12,507 bases of DNA, taken from contig JAAETV010000454.1 in assembly GCA_024227975.1 (NCBI GenBank), positions 1-12,507 of the forward strand, written 5' to 3'. Shown here piece after piece: positions 1 to 5,212 of the stretch. The position numbers were made by a program, and so were the translations under genes. Numbering within the stretch: the first letter of the stretch is position 1; each line of letters begins with the position of its first letter. The DNA comes from Actinomycetes bacterium. GTDB taxonomy: Bacteria; Actinomycetota; Acidimicrobiia; Acidimicrobiales; SZUA-35. The notes beneath the pieces are model-generated. The model did not search any database and was not told where the DNA came from. It saw only the letters and a list, made by a program, of their open reading frames with translations.

Positions 1-378
1 ACGGCCATCGGCGCCCTGGATGTCTCCATCTCGTTGGAGATGTGCGGCCAGTACTTCCATGGCCAGCGCAGCTACCACACCGATCAAGCGGCCTCCGAAG
101 CACTCGGCTTCACCGAGGTTGTCGTCGGCGGTCGGATGACAATGTCCTATGTCGGACACATCCTCGAACGCCACTTCGGCGACCGGTGGTGGCGGAGCGG
201 CCACCTGGACCTGAAGTTCACCAATCCCGTCTGGCCTGACGATCATCTCACCGTGACCGGCGTCGAGACCGGCCCGGCTGACGACGGACCAGACCGTCGT
301 GCCGTCTTTGCCTGGATCGAGAAGCAGGGCGGCACGGTCGCCGCGGTGGCCAACGCCACCTGCTCGGCCAGAGACTAG
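1..378 (+). CDS. MaoC-like (hotdog fold) acyl dehydratase, C-terminal part, 5' end off the window
   Basis: Reading frame 1 is open from the first base to a TAG stop at 376-378, giving 125 visible residues. An internal Met lies at codon 12, but the open frame and homologous-looking sequence continue upstream of it, so the true start is outside the window. The pattern is typical of MaoC/hotdog proteins: a 'YHTD' segment, then a Gly-Gly-Arg turn leading into a helix (around MTMSYVGHIL), then the strand 'LDLKFTNPVWPDDHLTV'. That last strand closely follows the usual R/KF-x-x-PV-x-P/D-D-x-L pattern. MaoC proteins hydrate or dehydrate enoyl-CoA/3-hydroxyacyl-CoA thioesters in the cytosol. The usual catalytic Asp/His would lie partly upstream, so activity cannot be judged here. 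The gene converges on the homoserine kinase, with 35 bases between stops. The exact substrate is unknown. Confidence 0.8.
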   Translation, partial: TAIGALDVSISLEMCGQYFHGQRSYHTDQAASEALGFTEVVVGGRMTMSYVGHILERHFGDRWWRSGHLDLKFTNPVWPDDHLTVTGVETGPADDGPDRRAVFAWIEKQGGTVAAVANATCSARD

Positions 379-388
379 AGACCCCGCG

Positions 389-411
389 ACCAGCAGGACC
401 CTGACGCTGGT
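389..411. terminator. Candidate bidirectional terminator hairpin between MaoC-like gene and thrB
   Basis: A 6-bp inverted repeat (ACCAGC at 389-394, GCTGGT at 406-411, 11-base loop) fills the 35-base gap between two convergent stop codons. There is no T tract on either side, so this is a weak candidate supported mainly by its position. Confidence 0.3.
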
Positions 412-413
412 AG

Positions 414-1229
414 TCAGATGTCGATGAGCACGGCCCCCTGGTCATCGACATCGAGGTGGAGAACCTTGCCGTCGGCTGGCAGGGCATCGACTACGACATC
501 GGCCCGGTCCGCTTCGACGATGATGGCGATGGCGGGCCCCGACCCGCTCAACCAAGCAGCCGCCGCCCCATGGTCGAGGGCGGCCTCCAGGGCACGTCGA
601 GCGGGGGCGCAGTGGGCCAACCGGTGGGGCTGGTGGAGCCGGTCTTGGGTGGCTTGGCGCAACAAGGACAGGTCGCCCTCATAGATGGCGGCAATCAGCA
701 GTCCGACCCGGCCCAGATTGAACACGGCATCGGCCCGGTCGATGGACGAGGAGAGCTCCAGCCGGGAGTCGTCGGTCACCGTCTCGAATTCCGGTACCCA
801 GCACAGGAGCTGGCCGGGAAGGGGAGCCTGAATGCGATGCTGACGATCGCCGGCGATGACATGCATCCCACCAAAGACTGACGGGGCGGCATTGTCACCA
901 TGGCCTTCGATGCTGGCCACCACCGGGTAGGCCAAGCGTTGGGCTTCGGCCAGGCCATGACCTTGCTGGATCTTGGCCAGTACCGCTCCGGCAGCGCGGG
1001 CGGCACCTGAAAACCCAAGCCCTCGACCGGGCTCGATATCGAACCCGAACCAGATATCACCCTGGCCACCGGCCTCCTCATAGGCGATCCGAGCAATGTG
1101 ATCCGGCCCACAATGATCTCCCCCGGGCTGATCGCAAGCCCATGCGTAGCGAGAGAAGGCAACGCCCAAGACGTCGAATCCTGGCCCCAGGTTGGCCGAC
1201 GAGCCGGGTGCACGCACACAAGTCACCAT
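414..1229 (-). CDS. thrB: Homoserine kinase (GHMP kinase family), compact form
   Basis: Homoserine kinase phosphorylates L-homoserine with ATP in threonine biosynthesis (EC 2.7.1.39, cytosolic). The 271-residue product starts with the diagnostic APGSSANLGPGFDVLG block (residues 7-22). It continues with a GHMP ATP loop at 66-79 (PGRGLGFSGAARA), the homoserine-kinase block EGHGDNAAPSVFGG (108-121), the 'HQPHR' segment at 199-203, and the third GHMP motif WLSGSGPAI at 226-234. Two things are odd. The protein is about 25-45 residues shorter than the usual ~295-320, with the loss mainly between motif 1 and the ATP loop. The ATP loop also reads GLGFSGA rather than the usual GLGSSAA. No frameshift is evident. 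The ATG at 1227-1229 is the first in-frame start after an upstream stop at 1263-1265; no clear Shine-Dalgarno is visible. No hom or thrC lies next to it. The family call is firm; normal activity is less certain. Confidence 0.88.
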   Translation of the reverse strand: MVTCVRAPGSSANLGPGFDVLGVAFSRYAWACDQPGGDHCGPDHIARIAYEEAGGQGDIWFGFDIEPGRGLGFSGAARAAGAVLAKIQQGHGLAEAQRLAYPVVASIEGHGDNAAPSVFGGMHVIAGDRQHRIQAPLPGQLLCWVPEFETVTDDSRLELSSSIDRADAVFNLGRVGLLIAAIYEGDLSLLRQATQDRLHQPHRLAHCAPARRALEAALDHGAAAAWLSGSGPAIAIIVEADRADVVVDALPADGKVLHLDVDDQGAVLIDI

Positions 1230-1426
1230 ATGAGCGTAGAGGCCAAGGGCACCGTTCGATCTCTACTCCCACCAGGTCGAACTCTGGATCAGACCCGCTG
1301 GTAGCCGGGGTCAGGGAAGGTCAAGGGGGACGGGTCGAGAATATCGGTGACCACGGTCTGGGCACTAGGGTCGCCCCCGGGGGCCACTCCAGGCTCGCCA
1401 CCGGCCCGAGATTGGAAGAGGTAGCG
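1230..1426. other. Divergent intergenic region between thrB and LLM oxidoreductase
   Basis: These 197 bases separate two divergently transcribed genes and should hold promoters for both. I see no good -35/-10 pair on either strand. The only structured element is a 12-bp perfect palindrome of C and G runs (GCCCCCGGGGGC, 1373-1384), about 42 bases upstream of the LLM start codon. Open frames crossing the region are not protein-like. Confidence 0.5.
1414..1421 (+). promoter_or_regulatory. Ribosome binding site fixing the LLM oxidoreductase start
   Basis: The purine run GGAAGAGG ends 5 bases before the ATG at 1427. It supports this start over in-frame upstream starts reaching back to 1142, which would add about 95 arginine-rich residues lying antisense to thrB. 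Confidence 0.7.
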
Positions 1427-2458
1427 ATGGAATTCGACATCATGACTGGTAGCGCCCGCTGGGCCGATATCGCTGAACGAGCCCGCCAGGTCGAGGGGGC
1501 TGGGTTCTCAGGCATGTTGTTCACCGAGACAAGCGCCACCCCCTGGATGACGATCGCAGCCGCCGCCATGGCCGCCCCGACGTTGACCTTCAGCACCGGG
1601 ATCGCCGTCGCCTTCCCTCGCTCCCCCATGGTCAGCGCTGCTATCGCATGGGAACTGGCCGAGAACACCGAGGGACGGTTCCGGCTCGGGCTCGGCAGCC
1701 AGGTCCGAGCCCACATCGACCGGCGCTACAGCTCGGAGTTCGATCCCCCCGGGCCACGCTTGAAGGACTATGTGGAGGCGGTCAAGGCTTGCTTCCGGGC
1801 CTTTCGGGGCGAAGAGAAGCTGGCTCACGACGGGCCGTACTACCAGCTCAGCCTCCTCCCGGCCGCGTGGCGACCCAGGGGCCATGACCATGGCGACATC
1901 AAGGTCGATATCTCCGCCGTCGGGCCCTACATGACCCGGGCCGCCGGCGAGGTGGCCGACGGCATCCACGTCCACCCCTTCCACTCGATCCCCTATCTCA
2001 ACGAGGTGCTCGATCCCAAGGTCGAGGAGGGAGCGAAGCGGACCGGCCGGCAAGCCAGTGACGTCGATCTGATCATCCCTGTGTTCACCATCGTTGGCGA
2101 TACCGAGGAGGAACGGGAAGTCCACAAACGCACGGCCAAGGCTCAGATCGCTTTCTATGGCTCAACCAAGAACTATGGCTTCCAGTTCGACATGTTGGGC
2201 TTCGAGGGGACGTCGGGCCGGCTGAACGAGCGGCTCAAGGCGGGCGACATTGCCGGCATGGCTGACCTCATCACCGATGAGATGTTGGAGCACTATGCCA
2301 TCACCGCCAGCTGGGACGAGCTCGGCCCCAAGCTGGTGGATCGCTATCAGGGTAAGGCGGCTCGCCTTGTCACGTACCAGGCTGAGGAATCCCTACGACG
2401 CGATCCGTCCAAGATCGACCGTTGGGCTGCGGTCGCCGAAGCCGTCCGCTCGGCCTAG
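1427..2458 (+). CDS. F420-dependent LLM-class oxidoreductase (luciferase-like)
   Basis: The 343-residue product begins MEFDIMTGSA and has the layout of the luciferase-like TIM-barrel family. A first strand/helix runs through 'ARQVEGAGFSGMLFTET' (19-35). Then come STGIAVAFPRSPM (56-68), EGRFRLGLGSQVRAHI (82-97), and AAGEVADGIHVHPFHS (172-187). These match the actinobacterial subgroup described as the MSMEG_2256 family of probable F420-dependent oxidoreductases, as I remember its signature. Such enzymes use reduced coenzyme F420 (less often FMN) to reduce or oxidise an organic substrate in the cytosol; the substrate is unknown. The start is chosen by the strong purine-rich site just upstream and by where family similarity begins. 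The gene is probably monocistronic: the next gene is 69 bases away and appears to have its own -10 element. The subfamily call is good; cofactor choice is inferred from family. Confidence 0.88.
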   Translation: MEFDIMTGSARWADIAERARQVEGAGFSGMLFTETSATPWMTIAAAAMAAPTLTFSTGIAVAFPRSPMVSAAIAWELAENTEGRFRLGLGSQVRAHIDRRYSSEFDPPGPRLKDYVEAVKACFRAFRGEEKLAHDGPYYQLSLLPAAWRPRGHDHGDIKVDISAVGPYMTRAAGEVADGIHVHPFHSIPYLNEVLDPKVEEGAKRTGRQASDVDLIIPVFTIVGDTEEEREVHKRTAKAQIAFYGSTKNYGFQFDMLGFEGTSGRLNERLKAGDIAGMADLITDEMLEHYAITASWDELGPKLVDRYQGKAARLVTYQAEESLRRDPSKIDRWAAVAEAVRSA

Positions 2459-2509
2459 ATACCCCAGGGTCAGGGGAAGTACTGGAAGTGGAGTCGGTGG
2501 TTTGTGGCC

Positions 2510-2515
2510 TAAAAT
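2510..2515 (+). promoter_or_regulatory. Candidate -10 element for the TylF-like/GT2 unit
   Basis: TAAAAT matches the TATAAT consensus at 5 of 6 positions in an otherwise GC-rich region. It ends 12 bases before the ATG at 2528, which would place transcription start about 5 bases upstream of the codon and give an almost leaderless mRNA. This fits the absence of a Shine-Dalgarno. No convincing -35 hexamer is visible at 15-18 bp spacing. Confidence 0.45.
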
Positions 2516-2527
2516 GCCGTTCTGCCG

Positions 2528-3364
2528 ATGCTCATACAAGGTCTCAAGTCAACGGTGTGGCGTGGAATCTCGCTCGCTCAGCGAGCAGTTCAACTGCCCG
2601 CGCTTGTTGCCAAGCGTTCTCTGAGAGACGTCCCAGCGGGTGAACGGATAGTCACCTACCTGATGAAGCGGCGCTTGCATAGCGGGAAGTCTGTGCTGCT
2701 GTCGTCCCCAGCTGAGATCGGTCCATTCTACGAGAAGGCAATTGCCGACCTGACCGGTGAGGGTGCCACGCGGATCAACTACTTCGAGGCCGGTGTCTAT
2801 GCCGGCAACTCAATGGCCGCCTGGTCCAGCCGATGTGAGGCGGCCGGCGTCGAGACGACGATGGTCGGCGCCGATTCGTTTGCCGGCCTCCCCGATTCGG
2901 CGACCAAGGACGAGGGCTCCTGGTTCGCCGGCGAGTTCTACTGCCCGATCGAGGTCACCCGGTGGAACCTCGAGCGGCTCGGCGTCCCGGCCGAAAACGT
3001 GAGGTTGGTCAAGGGCTGGTTCGATGAGAGCCTGAGCTCTGAGCTGGCGGCCGAGGTCGGCTCGGTCGACGTGGCGATGCTTGACGCGGACACCTACCTG
3101 AGCACCGTTCCCGTCCTCAACTTCCTCGGACCACTGCTGGCCGATCGGGCCTGGCTCATCTTCGACGACTGGTACAGCGGTGGGAATCTAGGGGCCGACG
3201 GTGAGACCCTCGGTGAAGGCGTCGAGCGAGCATTCAAGGAGTGGCTGGCCGGCCCTGGCCAGCGCTGGACAATTGAGGCCATCGGCGACTACCAGGTCGA
3301 GCACAAGAAGGGCAGTTATCGTATGGCCGGCCACGTGCTGCGCCTCGACGCCACGGCCAACTGA
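2528..3364 (+). CDS. TylF/MycF-like SAM-dependent O-methyltransferase
   Basis: This is a 278-residue class I methyltransferase of the TylF (macrocin O-methyltransferase) type. After a basic N-terminal helix come the SAM-binding loop FEAGVYAGNS (86-95), the family signature GADSFAGLPD (114-123), then LDADTYLST (185-193) and FDDW (212-215). In MycF-type enzymes the acidic residues of the last two blocks hold the Mg2+ that positions the sugar hydroxyl; both are present here. Known members methylate sugar hydroxyls on macrolides or glycans. The glycosyltransferase gene begins 23 bases downstream, so a glycan or glycolipid sugar is the likely acceptor (inference). The ATG at 2528 is the first possible start: TAA lies in frame at 2510-2512. 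It has no Shine-Dalgarno. The first ~150 bases use more AT-rich codons (ATA, CAA, TCA) than neighbouring genes. The specific acceptor cannot be read from the sequence. Confidence 0.83.
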   Translation: MLIQGLKSTVWRGISLAQRAVQLPALVAKRSLRDVPAGERIVTYLMKRRLHSGKSVLLSSPAEIGPFYEKAIADLTGEGATRINYFEAGVYAGNSMAAWSSRCEAAGVETTMVGADSFAGLPDSATKDEGSWFAGEFYCPIEVTRWNLERLGVPAENVRLVKGWFDESLSSELAAEVGSVDVAMLDADTYLSTVPVLNFLGPLLADRAWLIFDDWYSGGNLGADGETLGEGVERAFKEWLAGPGQRWTIEAIGDYQVEHKKGSYRMAGHVLRLDATAN

Positions 3365-3387
3365 CCGGATCAACGGAGTACGAACCC

Positions 3388-4329
3388 ATGACGCAGGCCC
3401 AGCCCGGCCCTTCATCGATCGCGGTCTACGTATGCACCCACCGCCGCAACGGGCCCCTCCAGCAGATGCTCGAGTCGCTCGACGCCGCGGCGCAGCGCGT
3501 CCAGCCGTCGGTCGAGATCGCTGTCGTCGTCGTCGATGACAATCCTGACGGTCGGGCCCTTGGGGTGGTCGAGGGATTCGATGACCGATTCGCCCGCGGC
3601 CTCCACTACCGGTACAGCGGCACTCAGAACATCTCGTTGGCTCGCAACACGGGAGTCGAAGCTGCGTTGGAGCTGGCTGACTGGGTGGCGATGACCGACG
3701 ACGATCAGGTCGTCACCGAAGGCTGGTTCGAGGCCATGGTCGACGTCCAACGTCGGACCGGGGCCGACGCCGTAACCGGACCGGTCAAGGTGCGCTACCC
3801 CGAAGGCAGCGCTTCATGGATGACCGATCAGCCTTTCATCGAAATCCTGGAGGCAACACCTGTCGATGACGGAGCCAAGGTCGGCACCTGCTCGACCGGC
3901 AACTCGATGATCCGGGGCTCATTCCTGACCGAACACAACGAGATCCGGTTTCGCCCTGACCTGGGCAAGACCGGCGGTGAGGACATGGTGTTCTACAAAG
4001 CGGCCGTCGCCGCCGGCCTCGACAGCCGCTATTCGAAGGGGGCCTTGTGCTATACCGATCTACCGCCAGAACGGTTGACCTATCGCTACCATCTGCGGGC
4101 GTGCTACTGGATCGGCAATACCGAGTTCCTGACCAACTTCGAGAGCGGTGACTCGAGCCGATTGCGCCTCACCGCTCGGGGTACCCGGCGGTTCGTCGAA
4201 GCGATCGTCCGGCCTTTTCGGCGCGTGGCCACCGGTCGTGATCCTCATTGGCGCTTCGCCGGCGGTGCCCTCGCCCGCTCGCTTGGAACCCTCGTCGGAG
4301 TGGTCGGGATCAGGGTCGACCATCAGTGA
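3388..4329 (+). CDS. Family 2 glycosyltransferase (GT-A fold)
   Basis: The 313-residue product starts with the GT2 opening strand IAVYVCTHRRN (11-21). Next come VVVVDDNPDG (47-55), the SLARNTGVEAAL helix (83-94), and the metal-binding DXD-type motif MTDDDQ (102-107). GGED (196-199) is a plausible catalytic-base region. It transfers a sugar from an NDP-sugar to a glycan or lipid acceptor, probably on the inner face of the membrane. The C-terminal tail is basic and ends in a short hydrophobic stretch (LGTLVGVVGI, 299-308) that could lie on the membrane; there is no clear multi-pass anchor. A GGAG site at 3375-3378, 9 bases before the ATG, supports the start. It follows the TylF-like gene closely and almost certainly shares its transcript. 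It resembles ExoM-type rhizobial exopolysaccharide enzymes in general layout; donor and acceptor are unknown. Confidence 0.88.
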   Translation: MTQAQPGPSSIAVYVCTHRRNGPLQQMLESLDAAAQRVQPSVEIAVVVVDDNPDGRALGVVEGFDDRFARGLHYRYSGTQNISLARNTGVEAALELADWVAMTDDDQVVTEGWFEAMVDVQRRTGADAVTGPVKVRYPEGSASWMTDQPFIEILEATPVDDGAKVGTCSTGNSMIRGSFLTEHNEIRFRPDLGKTGGEDMVFYKAAVAAGLDSRYSKGALCYTDLPPERLTYRYHLRACYWIGNTEFLTNFESGDSSRLRLTARGTRRFVEAIVRPFRRVATGRDPHWRFAGGALARSLGTLVGVVGIRVDHQ

Positions 4330-4374
4330 ATCCCACCAAGGGCAACTAGATCCAAGCGAGCGGACCGGGTCGGA

Positions 4375-5145
4375 TCAGCTCATTTCTTCGGCCATGGCAA
4401 TCACGTTGAAGGCTGCCCCGGCCGGATCACAGACCGTGGCGAAGCGCCCAGGTTCGATGTCGGTGGCCGGCATCAACACCTGACCGCCGAGCTCGATCAC
4501 CTTGGCCACGGTGGCGTCGGTATCCTCGACGGCGAAGTAGACACCCCAATGGGGTGGGATTTCGGCCGGCATCATCGGGGGCTTGAGCATCATCCCGGCG
4601 ATCGACCGGTCGCTGAGCTTGAACTCGGTATAGGGCATCTCACCCTCGTGAGTCGTCGCCGACCAGCCGAACACCGCCTGATAGAAGGTCTTCGACCCTT
4701 CCACATCAGTGGTCAACAGCTCATTCCAGGAGAGGGTCCCGGGCTCGTTCACGATGCCCGCCCCAGCGTGGGCCCGAGCCTGCCAGACCGAGAAGGCGGC
4801 TCCGGAAGGATCGGCGAAGACGGCCATACGGCCAGCATCGAGGACGTCCATTGGCTCCATGAGCGTCTGGCCTCCAGCTTCGGCTACCGCCGCCGTCGTT
4901 TTGTCGACATCGTCAACGGCCACATAGGTGGTCCAGAACGGTGGGCCCGGGTTCATCTGCGGTCCTAGACCGGCTACCGCCCGGCCTCGAAGGGTGCACA
5001 TGCGGTAGCCACCAGCATCGGGTGGGCCTTCGTCATCGACCGTCCAGCCGAAGAGGCTGCTGTAGAACTCGGCGGCGGCACCTATGTCCGGAGTCCCCAG
5101 ATCGACCCACGACGGAACACCATGTTCGAAACTATCAATCTCCAT
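4375..5145 (-). CDS. Tandem-domain VOC (glyoxalase/bleomycin resistance-like) protein, TB27.3/CFP-30B type
   Basis: The 256-residue product carries two VOC domains. The first is at about 10-122 (PSWVDLGTPD ... WTTYVAVDDVD ... DPSGAAFSVWQ). The second is at about 136-250 (GTLSWNELLTTD ... HWGVYFAVEDTD ... DPAGAAFNVI). Length, domain order and phrases such as WNELLT and GRMAVFADP closely resemble the mycobacterial protein TB27.3/CFP-30B, often labelled 'hydroxylase' but of uncertain biochemical role. Metal ligands typical of true glyoxalase I are not obvious, so a specific reaction should not be assigned. A frame extension to 5238 would overlap the end of aacS. ATG at 5143-5145 is preferred because AAGGGA (5151-5156) sits 5 bases upstream and homology starts there. 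The gene follows aacS by 67 bases, with a hairpin between them. Confidence 0.87.
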   Translation of the reverse strand: MEIDSFEHGVPSWVDLGTPDIGAAAEFYSSLFGWTVDDEGPPDAGGYRMCTLRGRAVAGLGPQMNPGPPFWTTYVAVDDVDKTTAAVAEAGGQTLMEPMDVLDAGRMAVFADPSGAAFSVWQARAHAGAGIVNEPGTLSWNELLTTDVEGSKTFYQAVFGWSATTHEGEMPYTEFKLSDRSIAGMMLKPPMMPAEIPPHWGVYFAVEDTDATVAKVIELGGQVLMPATDIEPGRFATVCDPAGAAFNVIAMAEEMS

Positions 5146-5150
5146 CGTTG

Positions 5151-5156
5151 TCCCTT
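5151..5156 (-). promoter_or_regulatory. Ribosome binding site fixing the VOC protein start
   Basis: On the minus strand AAGGGA lies 5 bases before the ATG at 5143-5145. It decides against the longer in-frame start at 5238, whose extra 31 residues have no family resemblance and overlap the aacS coding end. Confidence 0.6.
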
Positions 5157-5169
5157 GTCTCTCTACCTC

Positions 5170-5192
5170 AGGGGTGCCTCGGCGAGGCCCCT
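5170..5192 (-). terminator. Strong hairpin in the aacS-VOC spacer (terminator or attenuator candidate)
   Basis: A near-perfect inverted repeat forms nine base pairs: AGGG (5170-5173) with CCCT (5189-5192), and GCCTC (5176-5180) with GAGGC (5184-5188). It has a 2-base bulge (5174-5175) and a GGC loop. It lies just after the aacS stop and about 13 bases upstream of the VOC ribosome site. No U tract follows on the minus strand, so it may be a partial terminator, an attenuator or an mRNA-stability element. Confidence 0.45.
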
Positions 5193-5212
5193 CCGTCGAT
5201 TTGTACCAGCAA

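Noticed and set aside
456..881. 141-codon open frame antisense to thrB
   Set aside because: No family resemblance; thrB on the other strand has clear motifs over the same bases.
1373..1384. 12-bp C/G palindrome in the divergent region as an operator
   Set aside because: It is made only of C and G runs in GC-rich DNA and occurs once in the gap, so I noted it in the intergenic entry but do not claim a site.
1142..1426. In-frame upstream extension of the LLM oxidoreductase adding about 95 residues
   Set aside because: The extra sequence is arginine-rich, partly antisense to thrB and unlike the family. A good ribosome site marks the ATG at 1427.
1508..2125. 205-codon open frame antisense to the LLM oxidoreductase
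   Set aside because: It is rich in Gly, Asp, Pro and Arg with no recognisable fold or ribosome site. This is a high-GC mirror frame of a clearly real gene.
2461..2476. CCCC/GGGG inverted repeat after the LLM oxidoreductase stop
   Set aside because: Four pairs with a seven-base loop is within chance for this base composition.
4330..4374. Possible terminator between the convergent GT2 and VOC genes (GATCC/GGATC arms)
   Set aside because: Only five pairs with a long loop and no T tract; too weak to annotate.
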